Assembly (NCBI RefSeq): GCF_017873605.1
Contig: NZ_JAGGKI010000028.1
Location: forward strand, 1-59,125
From: Paenibacillus lactis
Lineage (GTDB): Bacteria; Bacillota; Bacilli; Paenibacillales; Paenibacillaceae
Reading direction: 5' to 3'
Length of the DNA: 59,125 nucleotides
Part shown: positions 42,243 to 49,661 of the stretch, piece after piece
How positions within the stretch are numbered: position 1 is the stretch's first letter
Layout: every line of letters begins with the position of its first letter
Program-made: the position numbers and the translations under genes
The notes under the pieces: model-generated
What the model saw: the letters and a program-made list of their open reading frames with translations, nothing else
Database searches by the model: none
What the model was told of the DNA's origin: nothing

Positions 42243-42515
42243 ATGAGTCAGGAAATATTGCTAGAGCTGGATGACTTGCTTCAGGCTGAACGCGAGCTGT
42301 CCAGGCTGCTTGCCCTCTTTCGGCAGGATGAACAGGAAGCAAGGGCGATGTACGCCCGCCTCTCGGATTGGAGGGGGCAATCGGCCAATGTGCTGCGCGA
42401 TCAGATCGAGCTCTTCTTCAGTGAGATGTCCAGGCGGATTCATGAGCTGGAGCTGCAGAAAGCGGAGCTGATCCGTTACGTCCAGCATATGAAGCAGGTG
42501 GATGGCTCAAGATAG
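42243..42515 (+). CDS. WXG100-like small helical protein
   Basis: A 90-residue, all-helical protein. Two long amphipathic helices (ILLELDDLLQAERELSRLLA... and ANVLRDQIELFFSEMSRRI...) flank a central W43-R-G45, the size, position and motif of WXG100/ESAT-6-like proteins. It follows the lipase gene by 35 bases, has its own GGAGG site (ATG 42243, with a TTG just before it), and lies in the same apparent operon. I infer that it pairs with the C-terminal helical domain of the lipase for type VII secretion. A WXG100 protein not linked to secretion cannot be excluded. Confidence 0.75.
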   Translation: MSQEILLELDDLLQAERELSRLLALFRQDEQEARAMYARLSDWRGQSANVLRDQIELFFSEMSRRIHELELQKAELIRYVQHMKQVDGSR

Positions 42516-42640
42516 CCGGCCGTGATGCTGTTTAACCTTAAGCGCCAAGACATCCCCTATAGAGCAATCATGGATCTGCCGAATCTAAAAGAACGGAGCA
42601 TCCCCCATAATCCTTTCGTTTCCTGAAACGGTGGAATAAC

Positions 42641-42677
42641 AACAACGGCTGGACCATCTACGGGTCCAGCCGTTGTT
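42641..42677 (-). terminator. Terminator of folE (also faces the cassette)
   Basis: AACAACGGCTGGACC pairs perfectly with GGTCCAGCCGTTGTT around 7 bases. On the minus strand GTTATTCC follows; it may also stop plus-strand transcripts of the lipase cassette. Confidence 0.75.
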
Positions 42678-42691
42678 CACTGCACTATGGT

Positions 42692-43285
42692 TTATTCCTT
42701 GATTAATGACAGAAACTCCGAACGCTGTGCAGCATCGCTTTGGAACGTTCCCCGTACGGCAGAGGTCACCGTCTTGCTTCCCGGTTTCTTCACGCCGCGG
42801 GCGCACATGCACAGATGCTCCCCTTCCACAACGACCATTACGCCGCTCGGTTGGAGCTCCTCCACAATAATGTTCGCAATTTGCGACGTGATGCGTTCCT
42901 GAACCTGAAGACGGCGCGTAACCGCCTCAACCAGACGAGCCAGCTTGCTCAGTCCCGCGATCTTCCCGCTCGGCACATAGCCGATATGAACCTTGCCGAA
43001 GAATGGAGCCATATGATGCTCGCACTGGCTGTAATATACGATATCCTTCACGATGACAAGCTCTTCATGCTGTTCATCGAAGGTTACTCCCAGTACATCC
43101 TTCGGATCCACGGAATATCCCGCGAAAATCTCCTCATACATCCGGGTGACACGGGCCGGTGTCTCCAGCAGCCCTTCACGCTGCGGATCTTCACCGATCA
43201 GCTTCAAAATTTGCTCGATATGGTATTCGATCTGCTCCCGGTTTTCTACAACTTTATCGTTAACATAATCCTTTACACCTGCCAC
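42692..43285 (-). CDS. folE: GTP cyclohydrolase I
   Basis: A 197-residue zinc enzyme making dihydroneopterin triphosphate from GTP, the first step of folate and queuosine-precursor synthesis. Zinc ligands are visible: Cys and His in YYSQCEHHMAPF and Cys in GEHLCMCARGV. The substrate motif PSGKIAGLSKLARLVE and the C-terminal SEFLSLI are typical. It starts with GTG (MAGVKD) after AAGGGGGATGTACT. Full length. It stands alone here, without other folate genes. Confidence 0.96.
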   Translation of the reverse strand: MAGVKDYVNDKVVENREQIEYHIEQILKLIGEDPQREGLLETPARVTRMYEEIFAGYSVDPKDVLGVTFDEQHEELVIVKDIVYYSQCEHHMAPFFGKVHIGYVPSGKIAGLSKLARLVEAVTRRLQVQERITSQIANIIVEELQPSGVMVVVEGEHLCMCARGVKKPGSKTVTSAVRGTFQSDAAQRSEFLSLIKE

Positions 43286-43435
43286 AGTACATCCCCCTTT
43301 CCGCCTACAACCAGGTAAACGGTATCCGTATTTTATGCTTGTTCAATCCGTATGCTTACGCTGCCGGGCAGCACCCGAAAGCGATCGAATGAACAGCCAC
43401 ATATAACCGCTGTTAGCAGTCTTCACTAAATAGAA

Positions 43436-43478
43436 GCGCCCCCTCCGTCAAATGGATAAACGAAGGCGGCCCTCCTAT
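43436..43478 (-). terminator. Candidate terminator of yneF
   Basis: An imperfect stem of GGCCGCCTTCG with CGGAGGGGGCG on the minus strand, followed by CTTCTATTT. Confidence 0.45.
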
Positions 43479-43481
43479 TCA

Positions 43482-43718
43482 TTAGCCTTTGCGTTTGCGG
43501 CCTTGCCCTTTGCCGGGCATCGGCTGGTTTTTCATCATTTGCTGAGCGCGCTGCATCTGCTTGCTGTTCAGGTTGTAGCCCATTTGCTTTGCCATTTTTT
43601 GCAGCATTTCCGGATCGTTCTGCATCTTCTCCAGCTGCTTACGCAGATAGAATGCCCCGATAAAGAAGCCCGCAACCAGACCCACGATCAGCGTAACAAT
43701 CGGAATGACGATATTCAT
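43482..43718 (-). CDS. yneF: YneF-family (UPF0154) membrane protein
   Basis: A 78-residue protein with one N-terminal helix (IVIPIVTLIVGLVAGFFIGAFYL) and a cytoplasmic tail NDPEMLQKMAKQMGYNLNSKQ that is nearly invariant in UPF0154. The basic, Met/Gln-rich C-terminus is variable. AAAGGTGG precedes the ATG. The family is widespread in Bacillota with unknown function. Confidence 0.9.
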   Translation of the reverse strand: MNIVIPIVTLIVGLVAGFFIGAFYLRKQLEKMQNDPEMLQKMAKQMGYNLNSKQMQRAQQMMKNQPMPGKGQGRKRKG

Positions 43719-43865
43719 GCTTGACCACCTTTAATCATGCTAATATTTACCATTTCATGGCACATACACGAACTTATCATAGCATGTCCCATGAAGGACA
43801 GCAAATGAAAAATCCGGATATGCGCGGGCGGCCATACGAGGCATTCCAAGAAGAATGACGCGCGT

Positions 43866-45734
43866 TTACCGGCCCAGCGTAATGCCCTCGATCGCCAGCA
43901 AGGTCCGTTTGATTTCCGGTCCGCCGGCGTAGCCGATCAGCGCACCGTCCGCTCCAACGACGCGGTGGCACGGCACGACGATTGGCACCGGATTTTTGTT
44001 GTTGGCCCCGCCGACCGCCCGAACCGCCTTCGGACGTCCGATCGATTCCGCGATGTCCTTATAAGAACATACGGTTCCATAAGGAATGGATTTCAACGCC
44101 TCCCATACCTGGAGCTGGAACGAGGTTCCCCGCATATCCAGCGGAAGGGTGAATTCCTTCAGCTCTCCTGCAAAATACCGCTTCAGCTGATCCGTTACCG
44201 GAGCCAGGCGGGCTTCATCCCGCTCATAGCCACCGTTGCCGGACCAGGTGCGGCACCACTGCTGAATGACCGCTTCCTTCACATGGAAGCTCCCGAATTC
44301 GATAAGGCACAGTCCCTTCTCCGTCGCGCAGACGGTCAGCGTACCGATCGGGGATTGGAGCTCATCATAATACAATACCTCCGGCCCTCCCTCGGGAACG
44401 GCCATCGGCTCAACCCCCTGGATAGCAGGCCGCGGCTGCTCCGGCTCGGCGGCTGCATTCCCGGCTGAAGCTTTCCCTGCCGCCGCTCCGGCAGAGCCTT
44501 GTTCCTCCGCTGCCTCCGGCACCGGGGCAGCCGATTCGCTCCGTGTATTCTCCGATGTCGCTGCATCGGCATTGAGTTTCGCTAAGGCTTGCTGCAGCAT
44601 GTCCCGTACTTGGGGATCCCCTTCGGTTTTCATGCTTTTCTCTAAGTTGTTCAACGCTTCTTCGCCTCCAATGCGGCCCAGAGCCCATGCGGCGGTTCCC
44701 CGCAGCTCAGGGCGCGGATCCTTCAGCAGCACCTCGCTCAGCTTCGGTACTGCCGAAATGTCTTTAAAATTGCCAAGGGCAATGACGGCATTGCGCTGGA
44801 TCGGCTTTCTGCCTCTCCAGGCCGCAGCCGTATCGCCGAACGTCTCCTTGAATTCGCGGTTGCTCATATCCAGAATCGGCAGGAGCAGCGGCTTGGCTTT
44901 TTCCGGATCGGGCTGGAGCTCCTCATGATGCGTCCAGTTCTTCCCCCGATTCTTCGGACAAACGATTTGACAAGTATCGCAGCCGTACAGACGGTTGCCG
45001 ATCTTCCGCATCACTTCTTCGCTCAGAAACCCTTTGGTCTGCGTCAGGAAAGAGACACACCGCTGGGCATTCAGCTGTCCGGGTCCGACCAGCGCGCCCG
45101 TTGGACAGGCGTCGATGCATTTGGTGCATTCGCCGCAGTCTTCCGTAACCGGCTGATCCGGCGGAAACGGAATATTCGTGACCATTTCGCCAAGATAGAT
45201 CCATGACCCGAACTTGGGAGAGATGATCGCGCAGTTCTTGGCGCTGAAGCCGATTCCGGCCCGCTCCGCAACCGCCCTGTCGACCAGCGCACCCGTGTCG
45301 ACCATGCTTTCCAGCACCGCATCCGGCACCCGCTCCCGTATAAAAGCTTCCAGCCGGCTCATCGCCTCCCGAAGCACATGGTGGTAGTCTCTTCCCCAAG
45401 CAGAACGGGCCATTATCCCCCGGTACTTGCCGGGTTCGGATTTCGGCGGATTTTCCATCTTGGAGGGGTACGCCACCGCAATAGCGATTAGCGAAGCAGG
45501 CTCGGTTCCCGGCAAGGCGGGCGTGACCCGCTTATCCAGATCCGGCTCCTCGAATCCCGATTCGTAGCCCTTGTCGCGATGGTTCTGTAATATGCCTCGC
45601 AACGATACGAACGGCTCCGCCGAAGCGAACCCGATATCATCGATGCCCAGCTCCGGTGCAGCAGTCTTAAGCTCCTGCTTGAGCTCCTCCCATACCGAAG
45701 GCGGAGGAGCATACGAGCCAAGTGTGTAGGTCAT
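43866..45734 (-). CDS. queG: Fusion: epoxyqueuosine reductase QueG, HEAT repeats, O6-alkylguanine-DNA alkyltransferase
   Basis: A 622-residue protein. Residues 1-300 are QueG, which reduces epoxyqueuosine in tRNA to queuosine: catalytic Asp146 in SMVDTGALVDRA, and two 4Fe-4S sets at Cys200/203/206/210 and Cys226/252/255/259 (GCDTCQIVCP). HEAT-like repeats follow at about 310-390. An Ala/Glu/Pro linker (about 391-452) joins a C-terminal MGMT/Ogt domain (453-622) with acceptor Cys589 in VPCHRVVG and the DNA-binding GTVCSYKDIAESIG. Normal QueG ends near 380 residues. Both active sites look intact. AAAGGAGG precedes the ATG. It follows signal peptidase by 41 bases. The combination joins tRNA modification to DNA repair. 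Confidence 0.92.
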   Translation of the reverse strand: MTYTLGSYAPPPSVWEELKQELKTAAPELGIDDIGFASAEPFVSLRGILQNHRDKGYESGFEEPDLDKRVTPALPGTEPASLIAIAVAYPSKMENPPKSEPGKYRGIMARSAWGRDYHHVLREAMSRLEAFIRERVPDAVLESMVDTGALVDRAVAERAGIGFSAKNCAIISPKFGSWIYLGEMVTNIPFPPDQPVTEDCGECTKCIDACPTGALVGPGQLNAQRCVSFLTQTKGFLSEEVMRKIGNRLYGCDTCQIVCPKNRGKNWTHHEELQPDPEKAKPLLLPILDMSNREFKETFGDTAAAWRGRKPIQRNAVIALGNFKDISAVPKLSEVLLKDPRPELRGTAAWALGRIGGEEALNNLEKSMKTEGDPQVRDMLQQALAKLNADAATSENTRSESAAPVPEAAEEQGSAGAAAGKASAGNAAAEPEQPRPAIQGVEPMAVPEGGPEVLYYDELQSPIGTLTVCATEKGLCLIEFGSFHVKEAVIQQWCRTWSGNGGYERDEARLAPVTDQLKRYFAGELKEFTLPLDMRGTSFQLQVWEALKSIPYGTVCSYKDIAESIGRPKAVRAVGGANNKNPVPIVVPCHRVVGADGALIGYAGGPEIKRTLLAIEGITLGR

Positions 45735-45775
45735 CTCCAGCGCCTCCTTTCGTTAGGTTGAAGCTTTATTTTTGG

Positions 45776-46378
45776 CTACAGCTTTTTAATTTCCGACAGC
45801 GGCCAGAATATGAATTCGGCTCTGCCCACAATATCCGATTCCTTAACGCTTCCGAACATGCGGCTGTCCTTGCTCTTTCCGAGGTGGCGGTTGTCGCCCA
45901 TCACGAAATACCGTCCCTCTTCCAGCTTCACCGGTTTAAAGCCCGGATCCTCAATGGGGACGTCCGTATACTCCTCGTCCTGCGGGACACCGTTCACATA
46001 CAGCTTCTGATTCTTCACCTCAATTGTATCCCCGGGCACGCCGACAATACGTTTAACAAGAAACTCTTTCTTATCCGGACCGTCGCTCGGGTCCTTCAGC
46101 ACGATGACATCACCATGCTTGGGCTCTGCAAAGCGGTAGACCACTTTATTGATAAACAGCCGCTCCGATGCGGTCAGCGTTGGCTGCATGGATTCGCCCT
46201 TAACCGTCGACAAATTAAACACAAACATATTAAGAAGCACCATAATAACAAAGGCAATTGCGATCGTCTTGACCCAATCCCATAGCTCGGCGGCCCAGCC
46301 GTTCTTTCCGCCAGTCTGCTGGCGCGGCTCGCTGCTTTGTCCGTTCTCGGCTGAATCCGGAGGAATCACTTGTCCCAT
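45776..46378 (-). CDS. lepB: Signal peptidase I
   Basis: A 200-residue type I signal peptidase (SipS-like). A hydrophilic N-terminus of about 35 residues precedes one helix (TIAIAFVIMVLLNMFVF). The catalytic Ser lies in VKGESMQPTL and Lys in VKRIVGVPGDTI; box E is GDNRHLGKSKDSR. It cleaves exported preproteins at the outer face of the membrane. The start is ATG 46378 with a weak GTAGGTGT site. Probably co-transcribed with the QueG fusion. Confidence 0.94.
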   Translation of the reverse strand: MGQVIPPDSAENGQSSEPRQQTGGKNGWAAELWDWVKTIAIAFVIMVLLNMFVFNLSTVKGESMQPTLTASERLFINKVVYRFAEPKHGDVIVLKDPSDGPDKKEFLVKRIVGVPGDTIEVKNQKLYVNGVPQDEEYTDVPIEDPGFKPVKLEEGRYFVMGDNRHLGKSKDSRMFGSVKESDIVGRAEFIFWPLSEIKKL

Positions 46379-46455
46379 ACTACACCTACTTTACTTCGAT
46401 TTCACCTTCGAACCTCGACAGGCGGCACCTTCAAAATTGGGGTACATTAATAGAA

Positions 46456-46498
46456 AAGCATATCTCCCCTCCATTTGCAACGGCTGAAAGATATGCTT
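46456..46498 (-). terminator. Inverted repeat, candidate terminator upstream of lepB
   Basis: AAGCATATCT and AGATATGCTT flank 23 bases; on the minus strand TTCTATT follows. It may stop transcripts from the GNAT gene. Confidence 0.5.
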
Positions 46499-46506
46499 CA
46501 TATAGA

Positions 46507-46686
46507 GGTCATTCAAAAAGTCCCCTTTTGATCACGAAGAAGATCAGGCGGCGGATTCCTAAGCGAATCCGGCATGCATGCTCGAAAAATCGCTGCTCCT
46601 CCGGCGTTCCTGCGATTGCCGCTGCTGTGCTTCTGACGGCCCTTCGCCTTCATTCGCGCTGAAAAGTTGGCTTTTTGAAATCACAC
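46507..46686. mobile_element. MITE-like element (about 180 bp)
   Basis: The ends form imperfect inverted repeats: GTCATTCAAAAAGTC at the left and, inverted, GTGATTTCAAAAAGCC at the right. Inside lies a small hairpin (GGATTC/GAATCC) and GC-rich sequence; no open frame. It resembles a structured, non-autonomous repeat I recall seeing between genes of Paenibacillus. No second copy occurs in this window. Confidence 0.5.
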
Positions 46687-46763
46687 ACTATGGAAAAATT
46701 TAATGATTTATCTCTGTAGAGGTCTTAGGCTGCCGTGTGCCCGCATAGAACGCCAAGAGGCTC

Positions 46764-47192
46764 TTACCGGGGCCCCACCACAATGCTAAGCTTCTGAAAC
46801 GACTGCAGAATCTTGCTGGCTCCGTAGCCCATCGCTTCATAAAACGGCATCGCTGCGGCATTATGCTCGTCTCCGGCTACCAGGATCCGGCTTACTTTGC
46901 GTGATTGGAAACGCTGCTCCATAGCGGATACCAGGGCTTTGCCGATCCCTCTTCTACGGTAATCAGGATGAATAGCAATGCGATAATAGCAGCCATGATT
47001 GCGCTCGATGGTCCCGATTAGGACACCGACAATTTCGCCGTCTTCCTCCGCAACCATGATCAGGTCGGAGTCCCAAGCAAGCTGCCTGGAGAAGGGCTCC
47101 ATCGTGTTTTCGTAGCATTCTTCCGATAAAGCAATCTGTAATAGCTCGGTTACGGGGTTACAGTCACTCAACTGAAAGGAACGAACATGCAT
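46764..47192 (-). CDS. GNAT-family N-acetyltransferase
   Basis: A 142-residue acyltransferase. The acetyl-CoA pyrophosphate loop is HPDYRRRGIGKALV (motif A), preceded by YYRIAIHP. The C-terminal part (NAAAMPFYEAMGY) is motif B. ATG 47192 has GGGAG upstream. Such short GNATs act on amines, proteins or small molecules; the substrate is not deducible. Single gene between a MITE-like element and an AT-rich region. Confidence 0.9.
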   Translation of the reverse strand: MHVRSFQLSDCNPVTELLQIALSEECYENTMEPFSRQLAWDSDLIMVAEEDGEIVGVLIGTIERNHGCYYRIAIHPDYRRRGIGKALVSAMEQRFQSRKVSRILVAGDEHNAAAMPFYEAMGYGASKILQSFQKLSIVVGPR

Positions 47193-47487
47193 TTCAAAAT
47201 CTCCCTTTTCGTTAGCATGATGCGGTTTACCCGGTTTACAAAGAACAAGTATTCCGTTTACGCAAACCTGACATTAATGTTTTACTACAAAAAACCCGAA
47301 AATCCTGTTTCCTTGTCCATTAAACCACAACTTTCTCCTAAATTCACGAGTTTTCTTCTGAAAGCGCTTCATTTGAAGCGTTTACATTTTACAACTTGGA
47401 TAAAACTTCTTATATTTGTTAAAAGCATGTTAAAAATTCAAAGGAAAGGATTAGCTTGATATTAAGATTTATGCTATGGACAAGGAA
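47193..47487. other. AT-rich intergenic region with two adjacent cre-like boxes
   Basis: No convincing gene; the open frame at 47187-47459 lacks a site and looks random. TGAAAGCGCTTCAT (47359-47372) and, inverted, TGTAAACGCTTCAA (47386-47373) lie back to back and each resembles half or more of a cre box. The divergent genes on both sides could be subject to CcpA. Confidence 0.35.
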
Positions 47488-47516
47488 TTGAATCTCCTTG
47501 TTTTGAAGGATATAAT
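47488..47516 (+). promoter_or_regulatory. Promoter of the nucleotidyltransferase gene
   Basis: TTGAAT (47488-47493), 17-base spacer, TATAAT (47511-47516). Confidence 0.75.
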
Positions 47517-47553
47517 TGACAGTCCGGCCTGGAGGGTGGTAGATTGGCGTAAT

Positions 47554-47579
47554 ACCCATTTTGAGGAATGGGTCTTATT
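47554..47579 (+). terminator. Attenuator-like hairpin in the leader
   Basis: ACCCATT pairs with AATGGGT around TTGAGG, followed by CTTATTTT, directly before the ribosome binding site. It may reduce read-through into the nucleotidyltransferase gene. Confidence 0.45.
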
Positions 47580-47595
47580 TTAAGGAGTGGTTTCA

Positions 47596-48393
47596 ATGCA
47601 ATTGCCTTTACACGAACAATTCCTGGAACAAGCCAAGGCGAAGCTCAGCCAAGACCATCGACTGCTGGGTCTGCTTGCTGGCGGGTCCATGATGACGGGA
47701 ACGATGGATGAATACAGCGATTTGGACCTCGTTATCGTGTATGACGCTGCTTACCTTAGTTCAATCATGGAGGAACGGATTCAAATTGCAGAAGGGCTAG
47801 GCCACTTGCTATCGGCCTTTACTGGAGAGCATGTCGGCGAACCCCGCTTGGTTATCTGCTTATATGGCCCGCAGCCGCTCCATGTCGATCTCAAATTCAT
47901 CACCTCGGCGGAGCTTACAACGCGGATTGAGAATCCGCTCATCATATGGGAGCGAACGGGAGAGATCAGCTCGATCCTTCAAGCGACCTCCCCCTCGTAT
48001 CCAACTCCCGATCCGCAATGGATGGAGGATCGCTTCTGGGTATGGATCCATTACGGCGCCGCAAAGCTGGGGAGAGGGGAGATCTTTGAGGCCATCGACC
48101 TGATCACCTTTATTCGCGGCACGGTATTAGGCCCATTGATCCTAATGCAAGAGGGACATTTGCCCAGAGGGGTCCGAAGGCTGGAGGAGCATGCAGAGAG
48201 CGAACTGGAGGAGCTTAAGCGAACCCTTCCTGTTCATGACGCCAACAGCTGCTACCATGCGTTGAAAACCACGATCCGCATGTACCAACGCTTGCGGCCA
48301 GCCTCGGATACCTTCATAGCCAGATCAGAAGCCGAGCAGATCTCTATTTCTTATTTGGAGCATATTTATGACACGATAATCAAAAATAGTTAA
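47596..48393 (+). CDS. Nucleotidyltransferase-domain protein (aminoglycoside adenylyltransferase-like)
   Basis: A 265-residue protein. The N-terminal domain carries LLAGGSMMTGTMDEYSDLDL, the GS...DxD signature of the NTP-transferase fold, and LHVDLKFI with a third carboxylate. The C-terminal helical domain (ANSCYHALKTTIRMYQRL) resembles the substrate-binding part of small-molecule nucleotidyltransferases such as Ant(4')/Ant(6) relatives. AAGGAG lies before ATG 47596; an upstream GTG is less likely. Substrate unknown. The second such gene in the window, only distantly like the first. Confidence 0.8.
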   Translation: MQLPLHEQFLEQAKAKLSQDHRLLGLLAGGSMMTGTMDEYSDLDLVIVYDAAYLSSIMEERIQIAEGLGHLLSAFTGEHVGEPRLVICLYGPQPLHVDLKFITSAELTTRIENPLIIWERTGEISSILQATSPSYPTPDPQWMEDRFWVWIHYGAAKLGRGEIFEAIDLITFIRGTVLGPLILMQEGHLPRGVRRLEEHAESELEELKRTLPVHDANSCYHALKTTIRMYQRLRPASDTFIARSEAEQISISYLEHIYDTIIKNS

Positions 48394-48412
48394 TGCATAA
48401 ATAGAAAAACGC

Positions 48413-48455
48413 GAGGAGGCTGTCCCAAAGGTCATTAGACCTGGAGCAGCCTCCT
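48413..48455 (-). terminator. Terminator of the ABC exporter operon
   Basis: Minus-strand GGAGGCTG pairs with CAGCCTCC around a stem-containing loop (AGGTC/GACCT), followed by GCGTTTTTCTATTT. Confidence 0.75.
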
Positions 48456-48539
48456 GGTATGTGTGGAAGAAGCCGCACATGCGAATCATCTCTTCGCCCG
48501 CCTGCTGCTCTTCCTGCTATGAATAGTCGGTCTTTCTTC

Positions 48540-49625
48540 CTATTGAAGAACCACGGTATCCCCCGGCTTCAGTCCGGACAGCACCTCGATTTTATCCAGC
48601 GTCTGCATGCCCGTCTCGATATCCTGCCGTTCAATATGACCGCCGCCCTTATCGACCATCACATAAGAGATGTCGCCTTCGGTCATAACAGCCAGCTTCG
48701 GCACGACAACCGCCTTCTCTTTGCGTTCGGTAACGATGTCTCCGGTCAAGGTCAGTCCGCCGATCAAACGGTCGTTTTTTGGCAGGGAGATGATCACTTT
48801 GAATTGCGGCGTCTGGGATGTCTGCTTTTCCTGGGAAGTCGTCTCCGCGAATTTGGCCACCTCTTCCACTTTTCCCTTCAGCTTCATGTCCTTAATGGAA
48901 GGCATTTTCACTTCAACCTCCATCCCCGGCTTAATGCTGAACACCTCGCTCTCCCCGACATAGGCAGCGAACCGAAGCGAGTTCAGATCAACGATTTTGC
49001 CGATATATTGATTGGCCGTCACCGACTGCGGCTGCTTCTGCGAATTGTCGAATAGAAAAATGCCCGCCGACGGCGCCCGGTATATCGATTGCTTCAGACG
49101 CTCATTCAATTCTGCGATCGTCTGAGCCTCGATCATCTCGTTGACCCCGTCCAGCTCACTGCTCAGCTTGGCGGTTTCCTGATCGGCCAGCAGCTTCAGG
49201 CGCTCTGCTTCCGTCGCTCCAACCGGGGCATTGTCCAAATCCTGATTGAGCGTGAACTCCTTCAGCTCCTGCTCCAGCTTCCGCTTCTTCCGCTCGGCCT
49301 CCTTCTGCTGTAGCTGCTGGTGAATGGTCTTCTGCTCTAGACTGAACAGCGTATCGCCTTTCTTGATCTGCTGCCCGTTCGCAACGTTCCAAGATTCCAC
49401 CTTCGCCTCAAAAGGGGCGTATACATTCGTTTCCTTTCCATATTCCGAGGTACCCTTGACCTGCACAGTGGTCACGATCGTCTCCTCGGTGACAGGAAAT
49501 GAAATCACCTGCGGCTCTTCCATCATGGGTATCGGCGCTTCCTTAGGCTTTACCTGTCCGTATCCCCAATAGCCGACCAAGCCGATGACCGCTGCAATAA
49601 CCAACCATTTTATTATTTTTTTCAT
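48540..49625 (-). CDS. HlyD/YknX-type membrane fusion adaptor
   Basis: A 361-residue protein with an N-terminal helix (IIKWLVIAAVIGLVGYWGY) and an extracellular part made of lipoyl/barrel-sandwich halves (VYAPFEAKVESWNVANGQQIKKGDTL), a coiled coil of about 90 residues rich in Gln/Glu/Lys, then beta-barrel domains. It connects the neighbouring FtsX-type permease and ATPase to substrates or peptide export, like MacA or YknX. ATG at 49625. Last gene of the four-gene minus operon. Confidence 0.88.
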   Translation of the reverse strand: MKKIIKWLVIAAVIGLVGYWGYGQVKPKEAPIPMMEEPQVISFPVTEETIVTTVQVKGTSEYGKETNVYAPFEAKVESWNVANGQQIKKGDTLFSLEQKTIHQQLQQKEAERKKRKLEQELKEFTLNQDLDNAPVGATEAERLKLLADQETAKLSSELDGVNEMIEAQTIAELNERLKQSIYRAPSAGIFLFDNSQKQPQSVTANQYIGKIVDLNSLRFAAYVGESEVFSIKPGMEVEVKMPSIKDMKLKGKVEEVAKFAETTSQEKQTSQTPQFKVIISLPKNDRLIGGLTLTGDIVTERKEKAVVVPKLAVMTEGDISYVMVDKGGGHIERQDIETGMQTLDKIEVLSGLKPGDTVVLQ

Positions 49626-49661
49626 ACCGTATATTAGCGTCCTTTCCGATCCGGTAGTCTC

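Noticed and set aside
47187..47459. 90-codon ORF in the AT-rich gap
   Set aside because: No ribosome binding site, composition-driven, starts within the GNAT start region.
47529..47575. T-box-like AGGGTGGTA with following hairpin
   Set aside because: The leader after the promoter is only about 70 bases and has no stem I or specifier loop; the match is too short.
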